Shown piece by piece: positions 7,068 to 14,501 of a DNA stretch of 37,025 nt. A model generated the notes under the pieces. It was given only the letters and a program-made list of their open reading frames with translations. It had not been told where the DNA came from and made no database searches. Source of the stretch: a virus; the IMG/VR virus record IMGVR_UViG_3300010413_000092, positions 1-37,025 of that record. One strand, written 5' to 3'. The position numbers and the translations under genes are program-made. Within the stretch, counting starts at the first letter, position 1, and every line of letters begins with the position of its first letter.

Positions 7068-7397
7068 TTATCCTCCTATAAATTTAGTGTTTTTGTGAAC
7101 TTGTAAGTGCAGATGCAAATCGGCACCTTCACCATGTAGAAAACAACATTTTTTCCATGGTCGCTCAGAATCGTATTCCCAAAACTTATTAATCCAAGTT
7201 TCGATTGCAATTCCGACTTCCAAAGATCTACAACGCAAATCACTCGCCCTGGTCGGATCTGTTCCATGAACGCCATCATCTCCAATTCTGCGCGAGCTTG
7301 TCTCAACGAATTGAAAACCGGTTGAGTCTTCGAGCCATTTAATAAGCTGTCTTATCTTGATATCTCTGAACTCTTGTTGTTCATAGTCTGCAAGCAT
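7068..7397 (-). CDS. Peptidase M15-like protein, endolysin candidate
   Basis: ATG 7397, with AGAGG upstream, gives 109 aa. A longer frame from 7499 would run into the preceding gene. GVHGTDPTRASDLRCR (H44, D53) and GADLHLHLQVH (H95, H97) reproduce the His/Asp/His zinc pattern of M15 (VanY/L-alanyl-D-glutamate endopeptidase-like) phage proteins, with the usual N(K)FWEYD...RP stretch between. These enzymes cut peptidoglycan crosslinks. The His-to-Asp spacing (8 residues) is wider than in classical VanY, as in the small phage branch of the family. No signal peptide is present, so export would depend on a holin. Position beside holin- and spanin-like genes supports a lysis role. Confidence 0.6.
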   Translation of the reverse strand: MLADYEQQEFRDIKIRQLIKWLEDSTGFQFVETSSRRIGDDGVHGTDPTRASDLRCRSLEVGIAIETWINKFWEYDSERPWKKCCFLHGEGADLHLHLQVHKNTKFIGG

Positions 7398-7410
7398 GAT
7401 TACCTCTTTG

Positions 7411-8406
7411 TTATTCCATGGATGCCATTGGCACCTGTGAAAGATCGATAATAGGGCGGCCATTGACAAGAATCTCGCCTTTAAATGGATATTCATCAAT
7501 TCCGGTTATAGCGGGGTCGTTTGGTAATAGTTTATACACATAGACAATATAATCACTTGCGTTGCTAGTGGGAGAGGTCCAAGTATAATTCCAACACCGA
7601 CCATTTCCGGCATATTGAGCATTGTGCATATGGTATTGAATATTTTCCTGGTTATAATATTCATCCGGAGAATATGAAATAAAACTTTTATAATGGTCAT
7701 AAGTGATTTGCATCACTTGTGAATTTTTTGAATAATAATATAATTCACCGTTTACGTCAGAAATGGCTCCCTCAAGTAAAGGCAAACCCATTTTCGATCC
7801 TTCAGCAATACTGGCTATAATATATATATCCCCGCCGCAATTCGGCTGATCAAAAAAAACCCTTTGATTCATAGGGTTTAACGTGCCGTCGGTGCGTATT
7901 TTTACAGCTTTAAATCCATTGATATTGACTGTAACACAAGATATTTTCTTTGGGTTGTTATAATATGGATCAGGCCCACAAAGATCCATATTCTCAAATT
8001 CATAATTAACTGTACCGATATATTTGCCGCCTATAGTCAATGGGACAACATCTGACGACTCCATGACATCAGCTGTCGGCAATGCAGAAATTTGCTGATT
8101 CAATGCAGTTATCCTTTGATCAAATCCATCTATTTTTTGATTGGTCTTTGTCGTATCTTGCCATATTTTCACAATTTCGGCAGTATTATCCGTTGCCTTT
8201 GAATCAATTGCATAAACTCTGGTATCCAGTTCCCCTATCATTTTTTTGACCCCATGGACATCTTTATCTAATTTTTCAATCTTTTGATCGGACTTGTCAG
8301 CCGCAATCGGGGATTTTCGAGGCCAAAAGAAACCGGATAACGACCATGCAAAACAGGTTTGAGAAACAGCGCAAATAATCAGGCATAAAAAAAATAATTT
8401 TTTCAT
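7411..8406 (-). CDS. Secreted coiled-coil/beta protein downstream of the tail fibre region
   Basis: The start is ATG 8406, preceded by GAGGAGAATCGA, giving 331 aa. Residues 1-20 (MKKLFFLCLIICAVSQTCFA) form a clear Sec signal peptide with cleavage predicted after CFA. No lipobox is seen. Residues 35-105 are a coiled coil with IeKLDKDV and Iaa-type heptads. Residues 115-331 are a beta-rich domain with four Cys and many Tyr, Asn and Gly. A signal peptide on a gene beside fibre genes is unusual for virion parts. It may be a host-surface or periplasmic protein made during infection or lysogeny, or a lysis accessory. The function is unknown. Confidence 0.6.
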   Translation of the reverse strand: MKKLFFLCLIICAVSQTCFAWSLSGFFWPRKSPIAADKSDQKIEKLDKDVHGVKKMIGELDTRVYAIDSKATDNTAEIVKIWQDTTKTNQKIDGFDQRITALNQQISALPTADVMESSDVVPLTIGGKYIGTVNYEFENMDLCGPDPYYNNPKKISCVTVNINGFKAVKIRTDGTLNPMNQRVFFDQPNCGGDIYIIASIAEGSKMGLPLLEGAISDVNGELYYYSKNSQVMQITYDHYKSFISYSPDEYYNQENIQYHMHNAQYAGNGRCWNYTWTSPTSNASDYIVYVYKLLPNDPAITGIDEYPFKGEILVNGRPIIDLSQVPMASME

Positions 8407-8438
8407 TCGATTCTCCTCAAGCAAATTATTAAAATATT

Positions 8439-9422
8439 TTAATCTTTAAATTTCTTTTCAAGTGCAATCATCTCAGTCTTGTAAAAATCCTGAGATATTT
8501 TCAAGGCATCCGGATTGCCTTCTATCTCCAATTCCATCCTTTTTATTGCTGATTCGCGAAGAATTTCCCTAATCTTCTGTTCTTTTTCATGAGCTTTCTG
8601 ATCAGTATCCAATGATTGAATTCTGATTTCCTCTTTTGAATCATCGTCAAGTTCATGTTGTTCGAACGCAATATCATGGAATTCGGAAGGGATAAGATCA
8701 TCTTTTCTCTCTCCAAGTTTTGCATCTTTTGATTTATGCCATTTTCCGGATTGGTCCTTCCAAAAGAATTGCTTGCCACGCATGTCATTAATTAATCGAG
8801 GACTCCCTTTTATCTTTCTAACAATATCTCTGATTTCAGGTTGATTCTCATCTGCTTCCACAACTATCGACTCGATCTCATCAAATTCAATTGCTATTTG
8901 CTCGCAAGGTCCCTTGTTATTAAACACAGATGAGATCTCTTCGAATTCATCATTGGTAAGGGCAATTTCATTTTTGTGCAGGAAAGCATAAACGGTATTT
9001 TCTTTAAGTATTTCGGCCCTCTTTTTATCCAATATTTTATGGAATTCAAGTATCTTCCCTTCAAATTCTTTGATCTTGGCATCGAAGATACCTTTATTTT
9101 TCTTCTCATCACTAATCAATGATTTTGATCGTTGAATTTGTATATTCAAATTAGTCTTTTCAAATTCGATTTTAGTTCTTTCCAGCAGCGATTCTGCTGC
9201 AGCTTGAATTTTTTGCGACGATAATATCCTTGCCTCCGCCATCACAGATTTTTCGCGATATGAACGACTAAATGAAATTAAATTATTGATTTCTTTTACT
9301 TCAGATAATTTATTTATAATTTTATTTGCGACGCGCTGTGTTCTGACCGGATCAATCGGCAATTCATCGAATCGTTCGATAATTTTGAATCCATTCTCTT
9401 CTTTAAATCGTATTGTTTTCAT
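8439..9422 (-). CDS. Long charged coiled-coil protein after the tail fibre
   Basis: The 327-aa product starts at ATG 9422, which overlaps the fibre stop as TAATG, so translation is coupled to the fibre gene. Most of the chain is charged helix: about residues 30-175 and 255-325 look like coiled coil. A short non-helical stretch near 205-245 (GKQFFWKDQSGKWHKSKDAK) reads as a small beta module. No fibre-assembly family is recognised. Candidate roles are fibre chaperone, fibre-associated rod or an internal virion protein. Coupling to the fibre gene is the only evidence for a tail link. Confidence 0.5.
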   Translation of the reverse strand: MKTIRFKEENGFKIIERFDELPIDPVRTQRVANKIINKLSEVKEINNLISFSRSYREKSVMAEARILSSQKIQAAAESLLERTKIEFEKTNLNIQIQRSKSLISDEKKNKGIFDAKIKEFEGKILEFHKILDKKRAEILKENTVYAFLHKNEIALTNDEFEEISSVFNNKGPCEQIAIEFDEIESIVVEADENQPEIRDIVRKIKGSPRLINDMRGKQFFWKDQSGKWHKSKDAKLGERKDDLIPSEFHDIAFEQHELDDDSKEEIRIQSLDTDQKAHEKEQKIREILRESAIKRMELEIEGNPDALKISQDFYKTEMIALEKKFKD

Positions 9423-10342
9423 TAGTATACTATCCCCCATTTATAATAAAAATTGGTTGCCCACGTTGGCATTGAATTTAGAGCGATATCGCCACTCGCA
9501 GCATAATAACCTGTTGTTGCAGATGGATGATTCCAATCTATTAATCCGCCACCTCCGGCTTGTGTTGCAGCTTGTATACTATTGGCACCATCAGCAAATC
9601 CAGCTACTGCTTGTCTAGTTCCTGTCTGTGTGCTAATTGCGCTTATAGTAGCTGTATATGATGTTCTTGGAGTTGATGGGACCAACCCTCTAATATTAAA
9701 CCTTAATCTTGGTACATTATTGATCGTTAAGTAAGGTATTCCTTTTGCATTATCTGTTGTCCAACTCACACCGGTAACAGTCAGCGTATATTCCCTTAAA
9801 AATGTTGGTCTTGGCTGAGGAGGTAATTTCAAATATGGTCCAGCTATATTTGGAATCGTTCCTGCTGGATCACTTGAACGATAAAAATATCCTCCATTAT
9901 TAAAAACAGTTGTATTGTTTGCATCACCAACATAACAAGCTGCATCCAATGCCGGATAATCTGTGATTAAAACCGTTTGTGCAGCGAGCAATAATACTCT
10001 ATCGCCATTGGGCGCAACATAATCTCCCCCACCCCATAAAACATATCTACCTGGGCCAATTCCATGCGCTTTCTGGAGTGCTTGTAAAATTTGGCTTTGG
10101 CCAACCACTTCCAGAAATCCATTTGGATCACCAACCGATCCTGTAGGGATATTTGTTTTTTGCGTCAGACCACTATTGAATGCATAATGCATAATCGCCT
10201 GCGAAACTCCTTCCCATCCATCATTGATATTGTCAGCAAGATATGGCGATCCATCAGTCAGACCTGGCCCGCTTGTATTTATAGCCAACCAATTTGGATA
10301 TGTTCCGCTTCCGATTGGGTATTTATCTTCTTGTCTCTTCAT
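9422..10342 (-). CDS. Tail fibre / tail-collar-like protein
   Basis: The 306-aa protein is rich in Gly, Asn, Thr, Ala and aromatic residues, as in short phage tail fibres. Residues about 115-165 (VLLLAAQTVLITDYPALDAACYVGDAN...GGYFYRSSDPAGTIPN) resemble the tail-collar pattern where a short strand precedes FxRxxDxxG. The C-terminal 100 residues are beta-rich with a Gly-rich loop. A good AGGAAAAAC site precedes ATG 10342. The gene follows the gp48-like gene, which is where Mu-like phages place the fibre. It would act in receptor binding at the baseplate rim. Host receptor is not predictable. Confidence 0.65.
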   Translation of the reverse strand: MKRQEDKYPIGSGTYPNWLAINTSGPGLTDGSPYLADNINDGWEGVSQAIMHYAFNSGLTQKTNIPTGSVGDPNGFLEVVGQSQILQALQKAHGIGPGRYVLWGGGDYVAPNGDRVLLLAAQTVLITDYPALDAACYVGDANNTTVFNNGGYFYRSSDPAGTIPNIAGPYLKLPPQPRPTFLREYTLTVTGVSWTTDNAKGIPYLTINNVPRLRFNIRGLVPSTPRTSYTATISAISTQTGTRQAVAGFADGANSIQAATQAGGGGLIDWNHPSATTGYYAASGDIALNSMPTWATNFYYKWGIVY

Positions 10343-10354
10343 GTTTTTCCTATT

Positions 10355-11095
10355 TTAAACATAATTTACAATCAATACGCACCAAATACCAAGGGATTTA
10401 GCTCGCAGAATAGTCTCATCCAATTCAACTTGCCGGTTTGAATCAACGTCTGCAAATGCGATTGAAGTCAATTCCCCTGATGGATTTCTCGTTGCTGTTC
10501 CTCCTACAAAAAAGATCATCGGCCAATATTTGGGATCAGTCGGGAGAAAATATTGGAGGAATCTATCAATATAATATTCAAAATAACCAGCACATGAGAA
10601 ATACCCTCCTCCTTCATTATACCCGGCATAAGCAACACTTGCTCCCGCTTGCATTGTAGTTGCTTGCAATTGAATCCTGATAGGAGTATTGACCAATATC
10701 TTTGCGGGAGGAGTATAGAAAAGAGCGGGATCAACAGGGGGATCGTTTTGATGCACAAGAACATTAAAGCCGGCAGATGTCAAATCATTCTGCAAATCCT
10801 GCACCGCATTTACTCGATCCTTTTTATAAATTCTCGTTGCCAGTCTTTTCTGGCGGATATCAAGATCAATGTCATCATTTGGGAGAAAGCCGAAATTCCG
10901 TTCCAGATCTGTGAAAACAGGTGTTTTATAAGGATTTCTGATATGTTCGAGACTATCAATTGTTGATTTTACATCTTCGATAGTATCAGAGATGCCATCG
11001 AGTTGTTGATCAAAACTTTCTCCATCTTCAGGGTTCCATAGTTCGCCTGGAGGAAATAATGCATCAAGAGCTGCGCGAATAATTGAACTGCTCAT
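10355..11095 (-). CDS. Baseplate/tail protein gp48-like (Mu gp48 / YmfQ, DUF2313)
   Basis: A 246-aa protein with the family's opening: a first helix, then LFPPGELWN, a helical region, and DLERNFGFLPNDD...RQKRLATRI near residues 60-90. This is typical of gp48/YmfQ baseplate proteins, which join the wedge to the fibre in Mu. The C-terminal half has an unusual Gly/Tyr-rich insert around residues 150-175 (AYAGYNEGGGYFSCAGYF). It overlaps the upstream gp47-like gene by ATGA, and the fibre gene follows 12 bp downstream. Confidence 0.75.
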   Translation of the reverse strand: MSSSIIRAALDALFPPGELWNPEDGESFDQQLDGISDTIEDVKSTIDSLEHIRNPYKTPVFTDLERNFGFLPNDDIDLDIRQKRLATRIYKKDRVNAVQDLQNDLTSAGFNVLVHQNDPPVDPALFYTPPAKILVNTPIRIQLQATTMQAGASVAYAGYNEGGGYFSCAGYFEYYIDRFLQYFLPTDPKYWPMIFFVGGTATRNPSGELTSIAFADVDSNRQVELDETILRAKSLGIWCVLIVNYV

Positions 11096-12294
11096 GGTAG
11101 ATATGTTATCCCCCCTGAATCTGCAAGCTTGACGAATTCTCCAGCGACCGGAGTATAAAGTGGGAATGGCGCCCCGCCTTCAGAAAATTCAGCGTCATCA
11201 AATGTCCCGCCGGCTGCTTTTACAATATCATTGATTGCTGAAAATAGATTAGGGACTGTTACAATATCGTTTTTATCTCCGATGAAATCAAGCCCAAGAA
11301 TGAACGGCCTGATTGCTCTGAAAAAGACCTTCACGTTTTTTTCAATATCGATCTTCACTTGCGGCTCAATATCAATGGGAACATCAAGCCCATAAATTGT
11401 CACATAAAATGTTGTATTGAAAATCGATTCAACATAAAGGGTTGAGTTCGCGTCATTCCCAAGTGTGAGTCTTGAAAGACCTGTCTCTGGATCAAATCTG
11501 ATATAATCCCTAACTTCGTCCAGCAATTCAGGAGGCGCCACATTATCCGGATCAATCGTTGAATCTGCTGCCACAAAAACAGTTTTCTCACTCGGAAGAT
11601 TCTCTCCGATCTCTGTTTGAAGATAAGTCGGATTCCCAGAATAAGGAAATGTGCGTAAAACACCCGGTGTTTCCTCAGACCATTTCCTGATGTCAAAACT
11701 ATCTGATCCACCGCCAATACCACGTTCATCATCAAGCAAGCGCTGTCTATATGCTTCAGTATTTTCTTGATTAGTTCCGAGCGTAACAACTGCGCTGACA
11801 ACAGCATCAATATTTGCTCCGGAAACCTGCCGATCAGCTTTTAATCCATCATCAATCTGTAAATTTCCGATTGTTCCAAATGTCAGAGCTGTGACAGTCA
11901 AGGTGATGATTCCAGAGGGGCCAGCGATCACAGCAAAATCAGGACGATATCTGACGCCATTTGAATTACCGATATATACAACTGTTGTATCAATAGTCGT
12001 TCCCTCAACGGCAACAACATCAATTTCGAGAACAGCGGGCCTTTGCTGTTTGATCGGAATATTGCGACCTTCTCCGATTATTAAAAGTCCTCTCAATGAA
12101 GCTGAAAGTGTGATCGCTTCTTTTGCCTTGTCAGATGCCAATTTTAAAAGCTGGCCATACATTAATGACATAACGCCGGACAAAACAGCATTATACGCCT
12201 GATCAGATTCCGGCGTTGTCTGGCTCAGTCTCGCATTGAAATATGCAATCGCATTATCAAAAATCTGTTGTATCGTGCTGGTTATGAAAGCCAT
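11092..12294 (-). CDS. Baseplate J/gp47-like wedge protein
   Basis: ATG 12294, with AGGAG eight bases upstream, is preferred to the GTG three codons earlier, which would sit on the ribosome site itself. The 400-aa protein follows the Baseplate_J layout: an N-terminal helix (IQQIFDNAIAYFNARL), an all-beta domain, then the RLLDDERGIGGGSDSFDIRKWSEETPGV region at about 183-210, a strong family mark. A C-terminal domain with IEPQVKIDIEKNVKVFFRAIRP follows. It builds the baseplate wedge with the gp46- and gp48-like proteins. In Mu, gp46 is the direct neighbour. Here a 2.8-kb plus-strand cassette separates the two. Confidence 0.85.
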   Translation of the reverse strand: MAFITSTIQQIFDNAIAYFNARLSQTTPESDQAYNAVLSGVMSLMYGQLLKLASDKAKEAITLSASLRGLLIIGEGRNIPIKQQRPAVLEIDVVAVEGTTIDTTVVYIGNSNGVRYRPDFAVIAGPSGIITLTVTALTFGTIGNLQIDDGLKADRQVSGANIDAVVSAVVTLGTNQENTEAYRQRLLDDERGIGGGSDSFDIRKWSEETPGVLRTFPYSGNPTYLQTEIGENLPSEKTVFVAADSTIDPDNVAPPELLDEVRDYIRFDPETGLSRLTLGNDANSTLYVESIFNTTFYVTIYGLDVPIDIEPQVKIDIEKNVKVFFRAIRPFILGLDFIGDKNDIVTVPNLFSAINDIVKAAGGTFDDAEFSEGGAPFPLYTPVAGEFVKLADSGGITYLP

Positions 12295-12365
12295 CGTTAT
12301 CACTCCTGCATATATTTTAAAGTTAATTTGTCACATTGGCGAATGTTTTGCAATAGACTGAATAA

Positions 12366-12392
12366 TTGACAGAGTATTTTTTTTTGTATACT
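12366..12392 (+). promoter_or_regulatory. Sigma-70-like promoter for the inserted plus-strand cassette
   Basis: TTGACA at 12366-12371 and TATACT at 12387-12392 are separated by 15 bp, slightly short for a sigma-70 promoter, with a T-rich spacer. It lies 50 bp before the first cassette gene and points away from the leftward baseplate J gene, which supports the cassette being transcribed independently. Confidence 0.5.
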
Positions 12393-12441
12393 TTTTGTAA
12401 AAAATCAATGTTACTTTCGATAATTTTCAAAATGGTCAGTC

Positions 12442-12678
12442 ATGAAATTTATATCCGATGAAATAAAAACATTCTTGCACACACCTGCAGGGCGTAAAGC
12501 TTTGCGGCTAATAACTCCGGATATGCAAAAACAAATTCGTTTAGCTATCAAAAATAATCTCATCAATCCGCCTGAAAAATTTCAAAGACTATTTGATATC
12601 AAAATAGAGATCGAGCGTCTTTATGCAGTATATAAAGAAGCAGAGAAGAAAAAAGGAAAGAGTAAAAAAAATTGTTGA
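12442..12678 (+). CDS. Small basic helical protein, 78 aa
   Basis: The product is predicted all-helical and basic, ending in a Lys-rich tail (EKKKGKSKKNC). The first 60 residues resemble small phage helical proteins but match no family I can name. The ribosome site is poor. It is the first gene of the cassette, downstream of a sigma-70-like promoter, and its 3' end overlaps the next promoter. The basic tail could bind nucleic acid; this is inference. Confidence 0.5.
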   Translation: MKFISDEIKTFLHTPAGRKALRLITPDMQKQIRLAIKNNLINPPEKFQRLFDIKIEIERLYAVYKEAEKKKGKSKKNC

Positions 12679-12702
12679 CTATTTTATTGAGATAATTATA
12701 TT
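12675..12702 (+). promoter_or_regulatory. Sigma-70-like promoter inside the cassette
   Basis: TTGACT at 12675-12680 and TATATT at 12697-12702 are separated by 16 bp, close to consensus. It overlaps the last codons of the 78-aa gene and lies 42 bp before the Cys-rich gene at 12744. It would drive the run of small genes to the right. Confidence 0.5.
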
Positions 12703-12743
12703 GGATTTGTATTAATGCAGTATAAAGCTCAAATGGAGATAAT

Positions 12744-12950
12744 ATGAAATTGAGCTGTACAAGCCTTTATTGTGATAGTGAATCCCCTGTCGATTATTGC
12801 AAAGAATGCAGTCACGCACTATGGCATGTTAAAGGTAAAACAACATTCAATCCTCATTTTGGATTCAGTTCAGTTTATTATTATAAATTTTATGATGCCT
12901 GGTTGAAAAGTTTTAATAATGTAAACATTAAAGATTGCAGTTTCATTTAA
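12744..12950 (+). CDS. Small Cys-rich protein, likely zinc-binding, 68 aa
   Basis: GGAG six bases before the ATG supports the start. CTSLYCDSES at residues 5-10 and CKECSHALWH at residues 19-28 give four Cys plus a His in 24 residues, suggesting one zinc site. The second half is aromatic (FGFSSVYYYKFYDAW) and ends with another Cys. No family name can be given. It follows a promoter and precedes the first copy of the TAAACCATTGGAG repeat. Confidence 0.5.
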   Translation: MKLSCTSLYCDSESPVDYCKECSHALWHVKGKTTFNPHFGFSSVYYYKFYDAWLKSFNNVNIKDCSFI

Positions 12951-12975
12951 ACAATAAACCATTGGAGGATATAAG

Positions 12976-13131
12976 ATGGAAGAAAAAATTTTAAAAGAAC
13001 TTGGTTTTGAGGATGAGCAAGAATTTTTCAAACTCGTTTCGTCCGTAGATTTATCGACACAAGAAAAACGTGAAGCGTTTAAAAAGTGGCAAGAAGAGGA
13101 TGGCACAAAAGAGGGTTTGATAAAACTCTAA
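12976..13131 (+). CDS. Very small acidic helical protein, 51 aa
   Basis: An open frame of 51 codons starts at ATG 12976 after GGAGGATATAAG, a strong site formed partly by the repeated 13-mer. The product is highly charged (Glu/Lys-rich), predicted as two or three helices, with no Cys. Its stop codon is the TAA of the next 13-mer copy. Position between two 13-mers in a uniformly oriented run argues that it is a real gene despite its size. Function unknown. Confidence 0.5.
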   Translation: MEEKILKELGFEDEQEFFKLVSSVDLSTQEKREAFKKWQEEDGTKEGLIKL

Positions 13132-13137
13132 ACCATT

Positions 13138-13152
13138 GGAGCACATTGCTCC
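13138..13152 (+). other. Perfect short hairpin between cassette genes
   Basis: GGAGCA and TGCTCC pair perfectly around a 3-base loop, just after the stop of the 51-aa gene, and are followed by TTATTT. The GGAG of the second 13-mer copy is locked in the stem, so this copy cannot serve as a ribosome site unless the hairpin opens. It may be a weak terminator or an attenuator. Confidence 0.4.
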
Positions 13153-13187
13153 TTATTTCATCAAACGATCTAATTAAGGATTAAACC

Positions 13188-13541
13188 ATGAAAACCTATC
13201 AAAGAAGTATTGGAAAAGAAAAGGCTATTGAATTAGCTGAATCAGGCTGGTGGAAAGAAAAATCAGCAAGAGAAATTGCACATTTTCAATTATTTATGGC
13301 TGAACTGTGCATGCCTTTCAGTGAGTTTCATAAGGCAGTTGAAAAAAGTCTCGGGCGATCAGTTTTGACGCATGAATTCGGCATGAATTATGACGGTATA
13401 TGTTCAGAATTTCTTGGAGAAAAGGAACCTCCGACAATGGAAGAAATCATCAACATGATTCCTGAAGAAAAACGAATCATTATCAATATCAACTCTGACT
13501 CTAATTTAGACGATGAGAATGAGTATTCGGATCTGGATTAA
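13188..13541 (+). CDS. Conserved phage hypothetical protein, 117 aa (DUF7736-like)
   Basis: Residues 10-80 contain AIELAESGWWKEKSAREIAHFQLFMAELCMPFSEFHKAVEKSLGRSVLTHEFG in spaced form, a pattern I recognise from small phage proteins of unknown function (the ...ELCMPFxxFHxAVExxLGRxVxTHEF type). The C-terminus is acidic and disordered. No ligand or enzyme motif is evident. It is preceded by AAGGATTAAACC and ends in the third 13-mer copy. Such proteins are usually accessory genes of temperate and lytic phages. Confidence 0.65.
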   Translation: MKTYQRSIGKEKAIELAESGWWKEKSAREIAHFQLFMAELCMPFSEFHKAVEKSLGRSVLTHEFGMNYDGICSEFLGEKEPPTMEEIINMIPEEKRIIININSDSNLDDENEYSDLD

Positions 13542-13557
13542 ACCATTGGAGTGGTAA

Positions 13558-14034
13558 GTGATTTTACTAAATAAACATTCAAATAAGACTATGGAACCGT
13601 TAATAACAGAAAAGCTTTTTCCAGAATGGAAAACAGCTAGAATAATGCTTACAACTCTTTGCAATGAGATTGTTTGGGGGTATATTAGATTTAATAGAAT
13701 AACAAATAGTTGTAATGTAGGTTTCGGTATCCCTGAGTCTGTTCTTTCATTCCCTCCAGAAGATCGTCCAAAAGTTCTCGATATAATTTTTAAAGTAACG
13801 AATGATTACATTCCCGACGGTTTAAAACGAATGCTAAACCAGCCAATGAGCGAAGAAACAAGGGAAAAGATAAGGTCAATGTTAATGGATAATGAACAAC
13901 GGATCAGGTCTAAAACAGGAAGAACAGCGATTGAAGAGTTGAAATATCAATTTGGATTGCTCTCGCCAAATATTCATCAACTATGGATAATTAAGGAGAA
14001 AAATCATGAGTATGATACAAATGAAAGATGGTAG
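13558..14034 (+). CDS. Hypothetical protein, 158 aa, GTG start
   Basis: GTG 13558 lies six bases after the GGAG of the third 13-mer copy, whereas the first in-frame ATG (13591) has no ribosome site, so the GTG is chosen. The product is mixed alpha/beta, with no Cys cluster or membrane segment. A basic helical region covers about residues 95-135. It overlaps the next gene by 29 bp. Function unknown. Confidence 0.55.
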   Translation: MILLNKHSNKTMEPLITEKLFPEWKTARIMLTTLCNEIVWGYIRFNRITNSCNVGFGIPESVLSFPPEDRPKVLDIIFKVTNDYIPDGLKRMLNQPMSEETREKIRSMLMDNEQRIRSKTGRTAIEELKYQFGLLSPNIHQLWIIKEKNHEYDTNERW

Positions 14035-14323
14035 CTTCGGACCTTTTGAAACCATTGAAGACGGTATGAAGCATTTTCAGGGAATGATTGAAAGGGCTGA
14101 TTACCCAAAAGCATTACACATTGGAACTAAAGTAGAATTGGATGAAATCAGAAGCCAATCTTTGCAAGAATACAGACCAGATCAGGAGGAGAAAGCCATA
14201 AAACAACGATTGGCAGACCTAGAAGCGAAAGTGTCTTCAATGGAACAGCCAAAATCAAGTTTGATTCATTTGCCAACGCAGCAAGAAATTATGCAGATCG
14301 TAAAGGATGATTTAAAGCGCTAA
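14006..14323 (+). CDS. Hypothetical coiled-coil protein, 105 aa
   Basis: AAGGAG seven bases before the ATG supports the start. The first 45 residues are a small mixed domain (MKDGSFGPFETIEDGMKHFQ). Residues 60-85 form a short coiled coil (EEKAIKQRLADLEAKVSSME), and the last 20 are helical. The N-terminus overlaps the preceding gene by 29 bp, indicating coupling. No known family. It is followed by a 178-bp stretch containing a candidate structured RNA. Confidence 0.55.
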   Translation: MSMIQMKDGSFGPFETIEDGMKHFQGMIERADYPKALHIGTKVELDEIRSQSLQEYRPDQEEKAIKQRLADLEAKVSSMEQPKSSLIHLPTQQEIMQIVKDDLKR

Positions 14324-14352
14324 CCTTCATTTTTTGGAGTGGTTTAGTCCAT

Positions 14353-14464
14353 GTGGGCGACCTGCGGACGAAACTGGTCGATAAAAAATTGTCGCGATCT
14401 TTGGTGATGTTAAAAGTGAAAAAACGCTAGACCTGACTGGCTAGCATTTCGAAAAGTCGCCCAT
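14353..14464 (+). ncRNA. Candidate structured RNA in a 178-bp intergenic region
   Basis: GGGCGAC at 14355-14361 and GTCGCCC at 14456-14462 are perfectly complementary, and flanking bases add a U-A and a G-U pair, closing a domain of about 110 nt. Inside, GCTAG at 14426-14430 pairs with CTAGC at 14441-14445, with two more CC/GG pairs beyond a bulged A. CGACC at 14358-14362 can instead pair with GGTCG at 14376-14380, so two exclusive folds exist. The strand is taken from the flanking genes. An 18-codon frame starting within it ends early and looks incidental. Confidence 0.45.
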
Positions 14465-14501
14465 TAAATATTTACATTTTATATTTGGAAAGGAGAATGA
14501 A

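Larger units (their letters stand above)
12955..13551 (+). repeat. Three exact copies of an intergenic 13-mer
   Basis: TAAACCATTGGAG occurs at 12955-12967, 13129-13141 and 13539-13551. In the last two copies its TAA is the stop codon of the gene in front. In copies one and three its GGAG serves as the ribosome binding site of the gene behind. A shorter TTAAACCAT lies at 13179-13187, just before the gene at 13188. The copies mark consecutive gene junctions, so they look like a portable stop/ribosome-site joint. Confidence 0.7.

Noticed and set aside
14352-14408. An 18-codon frame starting at ATG 14352 inside the structured RNA region
   Set aside because: It is very short and its start has no clear ribosome site; the inverted repeats explain the region better.
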